Shown: piece by piece, positions 21,760 to 32,852 of the stretch
Numbering within the stretch: position 1 is the stretch's first letter
Layout of the letters: the number at the start of each line of letters is the position of its first letter
Source: Chloranthus sessilifolius
Lineage: Eukaryota > Streptophyta > Magnoliopsida > Chloranthales > Chloranthaceae
Direction of reading: 5' to 3'
DNA: 64,000 nucleotides
Assembly (NCBI GenBank): GCA_021018995.1
Contig: CM037590.1
Coordinates: 63,831,597-63,895,596, forward strand
The notes under the pieces: model-generated
What the model was told of the DNA's origin: nothing
Database searches by the model: none
Seen by the model: only the letters and a program-made list of their open reading frames with translations
Position numbers and translations under genes: made by a program

Positions 21760-21889
21760 TTCTAAACATATCTATAATATTTTTTTATTATGTGTTACCC
21801 AACCTGCCAAAAATAACTCAGCTCAAAGATCCCAATTCCCACAGCCTTTTATTTATTTTATTTTAAAATTAGCTAACTGATCACAGAGA

Positions 21890-21892
<3 letters not shown>

Positions 21893-21947
<55 letters not shown>
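21893..21947. repeat. (GA)n microsatellite
   Basis: About 25 GA units. The long Ser-Leu ORF on the minus strand is produced by it. Confidence 0.95.
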
Positions 21948-21949
<2 letters not shown>

Positions 21950-22171
21950 CTGTCAGGCCTCAAAGAGGGCGTCATGTAGATGTAGGGAGAGGGCGTCAGA
22001 GAGGGCATCAGAAAGATGCAGGGAGAGATCGAGGGATAGGCGTAAGGTTTTTTTTTTGGGATAATTAGAAAAACAACCTTGAAAAACAAATGTTTATAGC
22101 AAAACAACCCCAAACTTAAACATTTTAATCAGGCCAGCAAGGTGATGGGAAAGTCTACAAAGCAAAGCCGA

Positions 22172-22514
22172 TCAAAAGGCAGTGGAAAAGGGTGAAAAAA
22201 ACAGGGAAAACAATAGCTTAGAAGGTGACAGATAACCCCCACCAGTCTCCACTAATCGCCCCATGGACTTATCCCGGGTCCCAAGGGTCCGGACTCGTGT
22301 AGGCACCATCGGATACCCACAAGTTGCTAAGATCTTTGGCCGCCTTATACACCCCACTAGTTTCTTCGTCTGGTTGAATATCCGCCGGTTTCTCTCTTTC
22401 CATATACTCCAGATTACGGCAAAAAAAGAACCATTTTCTGTTTTTGTTTTTAAGGATTTTGAGTGTGGGTGCTCGCCCGCAATCGCCCACACATGGTTCC
22501 GCCACTGCACACAA
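22172..22514 (-). pseudogene. LINE (non-LTR retrotransposon) 3' fragment
   Basis: Two minus-strand frames together contain CGWRNHVWAIAG-like sequence followed by FFAVIWSIWKERNRRIF, the hallmark of the C-terminal zinc-binding (zf-RVT) region of plant L1-type LINE reverse transcriptases. The frame is broken and only this tail is present. Confidence 0.7.
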
Positions 22515-22609
22515 TTAGCGTCAACGCAATCATGGTAGCGAAGGTGTAGGTTGAGAAATACTAGTTGAAGAAGCTGTTGATGCCCTTTTTACCAGCTTCC
22601 GTTTCTGGG

Positions 22610-22715
22610 TTGCTATTAGTCATGTTGACTGTTCCAAAGGAAAGATTACGGTCATGGTTCCACAGTTGGGTGGGTGCAGTTTAGTTATTGCAACAGTCAA
22701 CATGACTAGTAGCAA
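22610..22715. repeat. Near-perfect 24-nt inverted repeat (hairpin)
   Basis: Arms 22610-22633 and 22692-22715 are complementary at 23 of 24 positions, the exception being a possible G-U pair, separated by 58 nt. The arm contains TAGTCATGTTGACTGTT. It could be a tiny MITE or a folded non-coding RNA. It sits about 75 bp from the NPF exon. Confidence 0.75.
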
Positions 22716-22789
22716 GCCCTTCACAAAAAAGAATTGACAAAAGTTTAGTTTTTAAATTTCCAATAGACAGCTACCGAGTCAACTCAGTA

Positions 22790-23019
22790 AGTAATAAGTA
22801 CCAGGAAGGAGGCAATGGTGGTGAATCCCAAGGTCTTGTAATGGCCGAAATAGGTGTTGGAGACAAAAGCGCCCACCATAGGGGCGAAGTTGGTGGTGTC
22901 GTTTAAGACGTTGATGAGGGTGACCGCAGAGACGAGCTTCATGTTGAAGATGGTGGTGAGATACACTGCCAGATTCGCTGTTGTGCCGATTGATCCTAGC
23001 TTCCCAAAGGTCTCGTTTC
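22790..23019 (-). pseudogene. Captured NPF/NRT1-PTR transporter exon (N-terminal half)
   Basis: The minus-strand frame gives ETFGKLGSIGTTANLAVYL, FNMKLVSAVTLINV, TTNFAPMVGAFVSNTYFG and YKTLGFTTIASF, the N-terminal transmembrane helices and PTR signature region of NPF transporters. The frame is clean. An acceptor (TGCACAG|GAAAC) precedes it at 23019/23020 and a possible donor (G|GTACTT) follows. Together with the exon at 20058-20338 it represents two exons of one captured gene, with about 2.5 kb between them now including a LINE fragment, MITEs and a microsatellite. The substrate cannot be told. Confidence 0.88.
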
Positions 23020-23059
23020 CTGTGCAGTGAATTAAGCTTAGAAATCCATAATAAAAAAA

Positions 23060-23457
23060 TTAAAAGAAAGGTAGGAGATGACACTAAGAACACTTGTTTC
23101 TGTTCTATATGCATACCGATTATAAATGATTGGGTGTTACTAGAGTTTAAGCTAGGACCAACTGTTGGGCTTGTTCCTAGTGGTGACAGAGAAGCAAATG
23201 ATGAAGTAAATATCGAAGAAGCAGAAGTTGTTGAAATTGGTCCAAACACTGGAGTAGCTGATGTCCTAAAGTTGAAGGGAGTAACAAAAGCTTATCCAAA
23301 AGGTGCCATGCACGACACACCAGAAGAAGATGAATTTGAACTTGGTCCAAATTTAGGTGGATATATCAAAGGCAGTATATTTGTACAAACGGAGGCAAAT
23401 TTGATGCAATGGACGGAGATTTTGAACATGGTCCAAATGCAGGAGCAGATTAACTAA
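23060..23457 (+). pseudogene. Captured fragment encoding repeated LGPNxG motifs, unrecognised
   Basis: An open frame ending at 23457, acidic and hydrophilic, with a recurring motif: KLGPTVG, EIGPNTG, ELGPNLG, and, just after a frame change, EHGPNAG near 23410. Spacing between motifs is about 25-45 residues. I do not recognise the family. The upstream part of the ORF overlaps the NPF exon antisense and is probably not coding; the motif part (from about 23130) has the look of real protein sequence. It is likely another captured exon, or a remnant of the CACTA element's own gene. Confidence that it is expressed is low. Confidence 0.4.
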
Positions 23458-23560
23458 TCCCATGTGCTGGTTGGCAGGTTTCGTCCCAAAAAGATTCATC
23501 CGTGTTTTGCGAAGAACTAATCCCATGTGCTGGCTGGCTGGCAGGTTTCGTCCCTCCTGA
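23452..23560 (+). repeat. Short tandem duplication
   Basis: AACTAATCCCATGTGCTGG followed by GGCAGGTTTCGTCCC occurs at about 23452-23490 and again at about 23516-23555, with the second copy slightly longer. Confidence 0.85.
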
Positions 23561-23859
23561 AATTTGAATTTATAGGCAAATAGGCATTAAAGTTGGTAAT
23601 ATGCAAAAAAGTCTCAACAGTACAATGAATTGATTAAGCATACAAAACATAAATAAGGAGACATGCCATTTTCAAAGATAGATGAGATATCAGCCAAGGA
23701 AAACTCGGCAAACCCAATGCACAAACACATCGTAAAGTTGCACTATGATGCCGAAAGCTATATTATGATACAACTATAATGTCTTAATATATCTATAAAA
23801 TATGGAAGGTTCATTTGGATAGGTAGAAATACATTAAAAGAACAGAGTATATAAGTAAT

Positions 23860-24089
23860 CATGGTATCAAAACTCAACCGATACGTATCGGTGAAACGTA
23901 TCCCCATAAAGGTATAGGGGCTGGTATCGGTATCTGTATCGGAATTGGACCGATACTGGTCAATATCGGCCGATACAACCAGTTTTTATTTTACGTTTTA
24001 CCTTTTTTTTTTGAAGAAAAAGTATCAGCCAATACGTATTAGTCCAAGATGGACTGATATGGGATACCGAAACCGAAATTGACACCTTG
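23860..24089. mobile_element. hAT-like MITE, sister of 1493-1679
   Basis: 230 bp, flanked by the perfect 8-bp duplication TAAGTAAT (23852-23859 and 24090-24097). Ends CATGGTATCAA and, from the right, CAAGGTGTCAA. The interior is full of CCGATACGTATCGG-type units like the copy at 1493-1679. Confidence 0.87.
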
Positions 24090-24690
24090 TAAGTAATGCT
24101 AAGAATCAAGAAATATGATTTTGATTAAGGATGTCTCCCAAATAATAAAAATTGCTGTAGAAATGTGCCTGGCACCAAGTATGGTGAGGCATTATTTAAA
24201 ACCTGAAGTGCCAATGTGTTATATAGAGTGCCATCAACCAACTACTATCACCAACGGATTGCTGATTAACTACCAGCAATGATCATTTTACAAGTTCTTA
24301 TATGAATCGAAGATCTAATGTCGCGTTATCTTGATCGTATTAGTTAGAAGCCAATCTCGCAACCAAATATTCAATTTTTTTTCATTTTCATTTGCACGAG
24401 AACCTGATATCAAATGATTTAAATAAAAATGACAAATGAGTAAAAGAATATGAGATCCCAAGTGCGGAACCCGTACCTTTATAACCACATTGATAATCCT
24501 CTCATCTTAATTCCTTGTGACTCTTGGAAAAATCTGTCTCAGGTGTAGGACAGTAAGCCGATATCCTTCTTGCCTCATCATGGCCCCCAAAAGGGGATCT
24601 GACTAAACTTGGATTACTAAGTATAAACTTTGTGTGTTGTGTGACTGCAGTACAGTTGAAAATAGAACTTAGGAATAGGGAAAAATAATA

Positions 24691-25138
24691 GGACCTGATT
24701 CTCCTGACCATCATTTAAGCACCAAAATGGTGTTTAAATAATCTTATGCCATCAACAGTATAAGATGTGGGTGACCCGTACCGTCAAAGTGATAGATCAT
24801 ACGTTAAAGTGCAATAGGGCCACAAATGGTGTTTTAGGGAGATTTAAACCATCCCATTGATGGATTATAGTATCAACCATTGTTTCAAATTTAATGGTTG
24901 ATATAAAAGTTCATCGATCGGATGGCTCTCATTCACTTATAGGAATGTTTCTTTGGGCCCAGACATGCTCCAATAATATATTGCTACCTGAACAAGTTAG
25001 ATTGAACACGAATGTGTGCCACATGGCATAATGATAAAACACACTTTGATGGTGTGAGATAAAAAGTTCGTTTTTAATGGTGTAAGATCATTTAAACACC
25101 GTGTCGGTGTTTAAATGTCTGTCAGGATCCATTATCCC
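24691..25138. mobile_element. Family B MITE with 9-bp duplication
   Basis: 448 bp, flanked by the perfect 9-bp duplication AAAATAATA (24682-24690 and 25139-25147). Right end, read inward, GGGATAATGGATCCTGACAG then ACATTTAAACACC; left end GGACCTGATTCTCCTGACC then ATCATTTAAGCACC. Mutator-like by duplication size. Sister copy at about 5318-5737. Non-coding. Confidence 0.85.
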
Positions 25139-25306
25139 AAAATAATAATAATAATAAGAATAATTAACAACAAATTGAATTATAAATTGATAAAACCTAT
25201 TGTAAGTCACTCCACTGAATTTGATTTCAAACTAGTATGGAGTAAATAAAATCATAACATTCAAACATTAATTGCCTAAAAAGCATTGCAGAAATAAATT
25301 ACTCAC

Positions 25307-25681
25307 CAAAGGGGGAACTCTGGCTCCTGGAAGGAGACACAATAGTTCCAAATGGCGTGATAAGAAAGGGAGAAGTAGATCCAGAGCTAATGGATGTAGT
25401 TGAAGCACTGAAAGCACTAGAAACTCCAAATGTGTTAGTGTTAGAAGCACCAAAACTTGGGGTGCTTGAATATGACATAACAGGGGTCCTTGGAAAACTG
25501 GATGCTGATGTAGTTGAGGAACCAAATGTTGGTGCGTTTGAAAAGCCAAATGTCATGGCTGTGCTACCGAAAGTTGGAGTTGCTGTAGATCGAAAAGCAG
25601 TGTTGTTTTCAGAACCAACAACCAAGGTGTTTGAGGAACTTGCTGCTTGACTTGATGCACCAAAAGATGTGGTGGAAGATC
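25307..25681 (-). pseudogene. Captured FG-nucleoporin exon (NUP98/NUP1-like)
   Basis: A 375-bp minus-strand exon with a clean frame rich in Ser, Thr and Phe-Gly dipeptides: SFGAS, TFGST, TFGFS, TFGSS, SFGAS, TFGVS, PFGT, SPFG. This is the unstructured FG-repeat type of nuclear pore proteins, which line the pore channel. Both splice sites are preserved: acceptor CCTGTAG|G at the 25681 end and donor G|GTGAGT at the 25307 end. No other NUP exon is recognised nearby, so only a piece was captured. FG sequence is low in complexity, so the exact nucleoporin (NUP98 versus NUP1/NUP136) is uncertain. Confidence 0.8.
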
Positions 25682-28636
25682 CTACAGGACAACAAAGGAC
25701 TATGTCAACTAAATTCGAGGGGAAAAAAAATTAAAACAGAAATAAACTCAAAACAAAAATTAAGAGAACAAAATATTTAGATGCATAATGGATCAACTAA
25801 ATAGATAAAGGATTAACAAAATAGCTGAAAAATTCAAGATCAGTGGCATCCACTCCATTTATAACAATTCTAGTGGCAATGTTGATAAAGAATTGTAAGA
25901 AGAATACCTGGCACGTATAAGAATTTTCTGGAATATTAACTCACTGCTGTCATCTCAGATTAGCTATGTCTATAAATAAATCCCCATATCAATAAACTTT
26001 ATTATATCTATGAATCTATAATATATAATCTATATCTATAAACCTTTATTTTGTCTATAAATATATAATCTATATCTATAAACCTCTATTACCTCTATAA
26101 ACCTATAATCTATATCTCATTGCTGTCATCTCAGAGAAAACTTTCAAGTTGTGGATGAAGTCATACTTTAGAGATGGAAATAGGTTGAAAGACCACTTCA
26201 AGAGTACAGGTTGACTTCTTGAATTTTGGACAGTTTTCAGAAAATCGCATGTGTTTTTGAAAAATATTTGTGGTTGTAGTAATAGCCACATATTTTGATA
26301 GGTCAAAAAACCCAAGAATTTCTGCCACCCATATGTGGCGCCACTCAAATGCTGCAGTAATAATTTCTTACTTCTCACGATTCATCCTCATTTTTCAGTA
26401 TATCAACCAAAAAAGCGACACCTACTAATGGGACTGGTATGGCCTAAAAATGTTTCCTGTACATTGAAGACTTCTAGAAAAAGATGGAAAATTATGAAAC
26501 AAGCACAGGAGTTGCCAAATAACAATTTTGAAGTACACCGCTACACTGTTAATGAAGTAAAGATGAGGTATAGGATGCAGAACTAGCATTCTAAAGGCTG
26601 AAAGAAATTAATTTAATAAACCAATTCACCTGAAATTCTACTTTCACTTCAAGAAATTCTTCTTCTCTTTGCACTTCCCCACTAATTCCTGCCATATTAG
26701 ATCCAAGAGTTAATCAAGACATCATAGTTACAGTTAGACCATCCACAATCATATTCCATGAACCAACAAGGTAACAAAATACAAAAATAAAGAAACCCAG
26801 AATTTAAAGTGGTTCTGCATTCTAGCGTTCTTAGGTCTAGAACCAACAAGGTAACATAACAGTCAGTCACTATACCAAATTCATGAAATAATCATTGAAT
26901 TAAATTCATGAACCAGTCATTTGGATTGTCTAAGCCAAATTTATGAAACAGTAACACACTAAACTATTAAATCAAAGAGGCCCCATAAACCCCAAAATGC
27001 ATTCTTCTCCATTCCCATGTGGGGCCATAAACCCCAAACTGCATTCTTCTGCATCCCCATGTGGGCCCCTACTACAAAGTTGGGTGGGCTGGGAGTTCTT
27101 CGCTGAATCAACAGTAATAATAAAATATATGTAACAAAGCAAGAGAATGACAAAAAGAAACCTGACATGAACGGTCAAGAATTACTCCCAAAAGATGCAT
27201 TCAATTAATAAGAAAACATTTTAAAACTCAACCAAGCTTGTAAAGGAATTATCAAGTACCAGCCAAGCAACACTGAGACTCTAATCCCAACCTCTTTCCC
27301 TTCCCCTTTTATCTTTTTCATGTTTCTTTTAGTTGACAAGTCTTGAACAAATTTCATTGAGCAAGCTCGACAACACATTTTGTTCATTTACTAAAACATT
27401 TTGGTCATAGCCGAAAATTGGATGATACATATTGTTATAAGCAGTACAAACACATCGGGAGAGATGTATCTAGAAAAAAACTCTAAAATCTCATTTTACT
27501 TGATACAACCTTTTTTGATTATCCATGACGGGAGCCTGGGACAGGTTACCCAAAAGCAATATTCAAAACTTGAAAGAGATCCAATCACATCCTCCTAAGC
27601 AGCAGAGTAAAACAAACGATATAATAATTTCAATTTAACACACAAAGTCCATATTTAAATTATATTGCAACTCCATGTCTCACTAACAGATTAATTTGTT
27701 ATCTCTAGTTTGCATCCAAATTCAAGGAACGTGGATATGGAAACGCAGAGTATACACACAATACTCCTATCAAAACTGCAAAAACTCCTCGGCTCTCCTC
27801 ACTTTCAATTGGAGAAAAAGATATCAATTTGGCAAGCCAATAATTTCTTCAATTATAATGAAACTCTAAACCTCGTAATCCATGAAATTGATATCCCAAG
27901 TTTGCATCAAAATACTCCAATCCAAGACTGTAAAAAAAAAAAAAGTAAATACCTTAGCCAGAGTGATAAACTACCTTAGCCAGATTAGATCAAGCACGGA
28001 GAATGTGAGAACTCGGCTGTGGAATCGATTAAATCGGACAACATTTTAAAGATCAGATTAGAGACGAATGGGATATGACGAGATTTTGATTTCGATCTTC
28101 AATGCCAAACGATTCAATGGAATCTCGATTTCGATCTAAAACCTTCAATGGAATCTTGTTGGGCTCAAATCGCTTCGCACAAACCCGATCAATTTAGCTC
28201 AAACTGATTTTGATCATTTCAAAAAACTAGCTCAAACGCTTCTTCTCAAACCCTAGCTCACACCGATTTTGATCGTCTCAAACCGATTTAGATCATCTCA
28301 AACCCTAGCACGGATCGAGGTGAAAAATGATGAAATCTCTGTATTTGAGCACGGATCGAAGTGAAAATACTCAGATCTGAGTTGAGAATTGAAGCAAATT
28401 ATAAGAATTTTCGAGTTTGTTCAGTTTCTGGGGAAGAGAAAGGAGAGACACTAGCCAAAAAGACAAATGACTTCGAGTTTCTCTCGACGACATGGCTGAG
28501 TTTTTTTTTGATTTGGTATTTATATAGGAAGAGAGAGATATCAGGGCACATTTGGAGAGAGGGCACATTTAGAGAGAGTGACAGAGGTTGCGGTCGAGTG
28601 AGACTCTCTATTGATCTCAATGACACTTGTAGAGAT
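25682..28636. other. CACTA interior, non-coding or unrecognised
   Basis: No recognisable gene. It contains an AT-rich tandem repeat of TATAATCTATATCTATAAACC units (about 26020-26115). Duplicated short segments around AACAAGGTAACA and ATTCATGAA lie at 26765-26950, two copies of CCCCATGTGG...CATAAACCCCAAA at 26980-27065, and local repeats of CAAACCGATTTTGATC type at 28150-28310. The minus-strand sequence from 28500 down looks like a captured 5' leader or first intron, which I cannot confirm. Confidence 0.4.
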
Positions 28637-29427
28637 TGTAATGACCCTAAAATTTTGAATAAGAACGTGACTACTTCTATATGCGTGCTCGGCACGAAAA
28701 TCGAAATAAAATTAAAAATTTTAAATTAATATTATTAGAAATAATATTAATCCTTGATATGGTGAAGTCATGTGTGACTTCTCGTGTGAGTCCGAGTCTA
28801 GTAGACCCTTGATGAGGCATGGTACGCCGAAGAAGTTGTGTGTGCGCTTCATACCGGAGCCTAGCTTGGAAAGAAAATGGAAATATCAAAGTTATTTCAT
28901 TTTCTTAGCTTATAAGGGAAAGAAAATGGAAATATCAAAGGTATTTCATTTTATTAGCTTATAAGGGAAGGAAGAAGGTTTGGGATATCTATCTCCATCT
29001 CCACCTTCTTGTTTTGGAAATCCATGGCTAGAGGTTAAGGTTTGAAGCCATTTCCTTGAGGAACCACAACTCTAGGAGAACCTAGGTTAATGGTTGATTG
29101 ATTGAGAGGGCGGAATCGACGTCGCTACTTCAAGTTGTCTTGTGAGAACGCGTGCTATCGCTACGTGTTGAAATAGAGCCAAGCACCCGCAATTTCGGGT
29201 TGCGACGGCGACAAGTCTGGGATTTTAGATCCGAAACCCTCTTCAGATCGCTTTGCCGAGATTTCACAAGGGACTTCAAAGAGGTAAGCTTTAAGGTTAA
29301 AAAGGGTGGAGGTTAAGCTACATAAATGTGTGAATGGTTGTGTGTGAATGGTTGTTGGAAACCATTAAAGGTAAAGGGTCAAAATAGGTCAAAATGGTGA
29401 TCGCCATTAATGACAGAAAACTGTCAT

Positions 29428-29955
29428 TATTGATCGATCAAGGCAGTGAATTGATCGATCAATTTTTATAAGGAATTAATGGGAATAGTGGAGTGTTTTC
29501 TGGAAGTTGGGTGCCCGATGGGCATTGATCGATCACAGTGAAATGATCGATCAAAGACTAAATGATCGATCAATGAGGACATTGATCGATCAATGGAAAG
29601 GATTGATCGATCAATTTGGACATTGATCGATCAAATTGTATAAGAATAGTGTGAGAACAGGAAGAGGGAAATTTGAATTTTTCTGGATTGATCGATCAAT
29701 AAGGAAGATTGATCGATCAAATCCCATTTGTGGTTTGTGAATTTAAGGAAGGTATTGATCGATCAATTGAGGTTTTGATCGATCAAAGTTGTGGATTGAT
29801 CGATCAAACAAGGGTGTTGATCGATCAAATCCCTTTTAACACCTATGAGTAATTTGAACGATTGATCAATCAATAAGGACATTGATCGATTGATCGATCG
29901 ATAAGGACATTGATCGATTGATCGATCAACAGGGACATTGATTGATCAATCACCC
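29428..29955. repeat. TTGATCGATCAA palindrome array, 5' LTR
   Basis: About 20 copies of a 12-bp palindrome, many extended to ATTGATCGATCAAT, spaced roughly 18-60 bp with unrelated linkers. Variants carry single substitutions (TTGATTGATCAA, TTGATCAATCAA). Not a simple tandem repeat, because the linkers differ. Confidence 0.95.
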
Positions 29956-30766
29956 CTATTTTTCTAGTTGTTTTAGTTTTAGGGACAAAACACTACTGGA
30001 CACTGTGCCAGTTAGTTTCCTGACATGTCTGACACTTAGTATACTATGTTTATGGTCTAGGATCAGACCGTAATGCCTTAAAAAGCTTTGAATTTGCTTA
30101 GAAAGGTCTGACCTGAGGTAGGGAAAATCCAACCTAAAAATGTATTTGAATATGATTTCATGATTCCTTCATATTTGTATCCTGATTTCTGTTTTAAAAG
30201 CATGTTTGCATATCAATAAATCGCTGTCATCTCTGATTCCTGCATTCTGATTTCTATATTCTGAAGCCTGTTTCTGATTTTTGATATCTGATTCTTGAGG
30301 TCATATGTGTGTATGTGATTTTAAGTATTTAATTCAGATGATCCCCACCGACTGGGCAGTATATTCGTGCCCTGACACAATCGTGCATCTGCTTTGATAA
30401 TCCCTCGGCACAATTGCACTCAGTAGATGAGGCATTGTTGCACTCTGAAAATTATTCATATGAACGACGATTGGTTGGGGTTTCCTATCGACATACACTT
30501 GATTACCACGTGCTATATATTCACTGGAGTTTCTTAAGTTAGAAATATTCACAATTTAAGTCACAAATGATATATATGCATAACATCTGTTCTTATTTGA
30601 AAACTCAATACATGTCATCTGATTTATCCTGTCTGCATATTCTGATTTGATTATCTGCTTTGAGATACTACCTACAAATCATGTCTTATATTTTAAGTAT
30701 AATTTTAGTTGAGATTCTTCTATTGAGCTTAGATGTAGCTCACCCTGTTTTCTATAACAATTATAG

Positions 30767-30879
30767 GTTCTGAGGCTAGGGCTCCTGGTACCGAGAGCGA
30801 CCTGGACTACCAGCCAGAGACAGAGGCTGAGGCCGAGGACGAGGAGACTGATATCCAGGCAGACGACTTTTACCCTTAG
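30767..30879 (+). other. Acidic exon candidate in the 5' LTR
   Basis: Preceded by TTTTCTATAACAATTATAG, a good splice acceptor, and open to a TAG at 30877-30879. Encodes a Glu/Asp-rich peptide ending DIQADDFYP. The same exon is in the 3' LTR at 40999-41111, where it would serve as the terminal exon of the accessory ORF. In this 5' copy the frame has no internal stop. Confidence 0.55.
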
Positions 30880-31301
30880 CCTGGGTATATTAGTCTTGTA
30901 TTTTGGATTTTTGGTTTACTATACTCTGGATTATTGTGTGCCTGGTGGCCATTGTCTGTATTTATTATTATAGATATTTGTTTACTTGTATTATTATACA
31001 TTCTATAGGAATTACTATTAGGAACTATTGTTTTGGGTGATGGATGTCCATCACCAGTGGTTCTTTTTGGTTCCTTTTTGGGGATGTATATTCTTTTGAG
31101 ATATATATATATATATACATGCGTTATTTCATTTCTTCTTTCATTTAAGCCATATATGATGACTTGATCTGCCACTGCTGGATGGTGTCTGCTCTGATTT
31201 TCGCTAGATGAGCATATACTCTGTGATTTATTCTGGGGATCATCCAGAGCATGATCGTAATGGCACGGACTTCGGGGCATGAAATTTCAGGCTGTCATAG
31301 T

Positions 31302-31312
31302 TGGTATCAGAG
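31302..31312 (+). other. Primer-binding site (initiator Met tRNA)
   Basis: TGGTATCAGAG, two bases after the LTR end. Standard for chromoviruses and many other plant LTR elements. Confidence 0.92.
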
Positions 31313-31579
31313 ACTAGGCTTTAGGTTGAATTGCGGGTTCAGGTCGGATTGTTTTCACAATCTATGTGATGATCAATGTTATTATTTTCACAGTGACAGA
31401 CCGGTACTATAGGCACTAAGTTCAGAGGTGGATACAGTGGAGGCAGAAAAGGACAGAGAGAGGTCTCTTTGCAAGAAATTCCTGATGTTGCTGGAACATC
31501 TAGGGGATTAGGATTCTTATCAGGTGAAAATATTATTCTGGTAGGATCGAGAGGATGAAAAAGAGGCAACGAGGATAGA

Positions 31580-32700
31580 ATGGAGCAGGTGTTGGAAGCA
31601 TTGGCTGTCAATGTCGCTCAACAAACTGCTGCTTTGAATCAGCAAGCAGCAAGACCACCTCACCAACCCGACGATTTTTCCGAGTTTAGGAGAATGAGAC
31701 CTCCTAACTTCTCTGGTCAGACTGATCCCATTGAAGCTGAGGGATGGATAGAGGAAATGGAGAAGTTATTTGAAGTGCTCCAGTGCAGTGATGTGGAGAA
31801 AGTGTGTTGGGTCACTTTCAAATTAGATGGTGATGCCGGACCATGGTGGAAGTCGGTATCAAGGAACAGAGAAAGAGAACTCCCTAACACTCCTTGGACT
31901 TGGGAGGAGTTCACAGAGGTCTTCTACAACAAATACTTTCCAAAAATAGTGAGACATCAGTGGGAGGTGAAATTATTGAGTTGAAACAAGGTGTAATGTC
32001 AGTGAGAGAATATGGTGCTGAGTTTGATCGCTTTTCTAAATTCGCACCATAGCATGTAGCCACCGAGCTGATGAGAGCTCGTAAGTTTCAACTTGGTTTA
32101 GGGCAGAGCCTATAAACGGATGTAGCCATGTGGGAGATGGAAATGTACGAGAGTGTGATGTCTAAAGCTCTCATCGCGGATTAGGGAAACCAGAAGCAGT
32201 TTGCTTGGAGAGACAAGCAAAGCAGAGTGAGGTCATTTTAGGGACAATCTTAGGACCCTGAACAAAACAAGAGGGCTAGTTTCTCCAGACCTCTGAGATA
32301 CCCTATACACTCCAGACCGACAATATCTACAGGGCCTAGTTCATATCAGATGCCAGTAGTACCTGCATCTTCAAGACCATTTCGACCATCTGGTTCTTTT
32401 GGCAGCGGGGCTTCTATAGCGCAGGGATCTTCGAGGGTATCATCATTCACTCCGACCCTGTCATGTGCTAAGTGTGAGAAACCACACAAGATAGAGGACT
32501 GTCGAAGAGAGTGGGACGTGTTTTAGGTGTGGAAAGATGAGCCACGTGGTCAGAAATTGCCCAGAGGAGTAAGGAGAGCAAGGAGAGCAAGGAGCGGTCA
32601 GAATCAGTGTCTACACAGAGGTCATGTTGAGCTGTTGTTCAAGGTCGAGCATATGTTGTTACCACGACTGATGCTCTGACATTGAATGATGTCATACAAG
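31580..32700 (+). pseudogene. Tekay-like gag (broken)
   Basis: The capsid domain begins at the ATG at 31580 (MEQVLEALAVNVAQQ) and shows RMRPPNFSGQTDP, AEGWIEEMEKLF, GDAGPWW and the FYNKYFP block of the retrotransposon gag family. A frameshift near 31975, an upstream-like stop at 32051 and several later stops interrupt it. Two CCHC knuckles follow: CAKCEKPHKIEDC (about 32464-32502) and, in another frame, CFRCGKMSHVVRNC (about 32520-32563). The last stretch reads VVTTTDALTLNDVIQ and ends at a splice-donor-like site after 32700. Confidence 0.9.
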
Positions 32701-32852
32701 GTATGATTAAATTTCAAAGTGAGATTATTTCTTTAGTAGAATGGACTGGAAATTTATAATGTAAAATTATTGTGATTATATATTTATGACAATGATGCAC
32801 ATTACACATACACATTGTAAGCACTCAATTGAATTGTGTGATTGAATTATAG
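32701..32852 (+). other. Intron candidate between gag and protease
   Basis: CAAG|GTATGATT at 32700/32701 and GAATTATAG|GT at 32852/32853, 152 bp, AT-rich, phase 1. Removing it joins the frame ending NDVIQ directly to VLKVYQRC with no stop. Reading through instead meets an in-frame TAA about 20 codons in. Confidence 0.65.

Larger units (their letters stand above)
28637..31299 (+). repeat. Tekay-like 5' LTR
   Basis: Starts TGTAATGACCCTAAAATTTTG and ends GGCTGTCATA. It holds a 48-bp tandem duplication around AAAGAAAATGGAAATATCAAA (about 28869-28966), the TTGATCGATCAA array (29428-29955), an acidic coding exon candidate (30767-30879) and a TA tract near 31100. Pairs with 38722-41535. Confidence 0.95.

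Noticed and set aside
21853..22113. ORF with a Ser-Leu repeat
   Set aside because: Created by the GA microsatellite.
20058..23019. A functional NPF transporter gene
   Set aside because: Only two exons are present, separated by MITEs, a LINE tail and a microsatellite; the other transmembrane exons are missing and the segment is inside a CACTA element.
25357..25650. Plus-strand ORF over the nucleoporin exon
   Set aside because: The opposite strand has FG repeats and intact splice sites; the plus-strand product has no recognisable feature.
29428..29955. CRISPR-like array (short repeats with unique spacers)
   Set aside because: The repeats are 12-14 bp with irregular 5-50 bp linkers, lie inside a plant LTR, occur in both LTR copies, and have no cas genes. 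Eukaryotic context excludes CRISPR.
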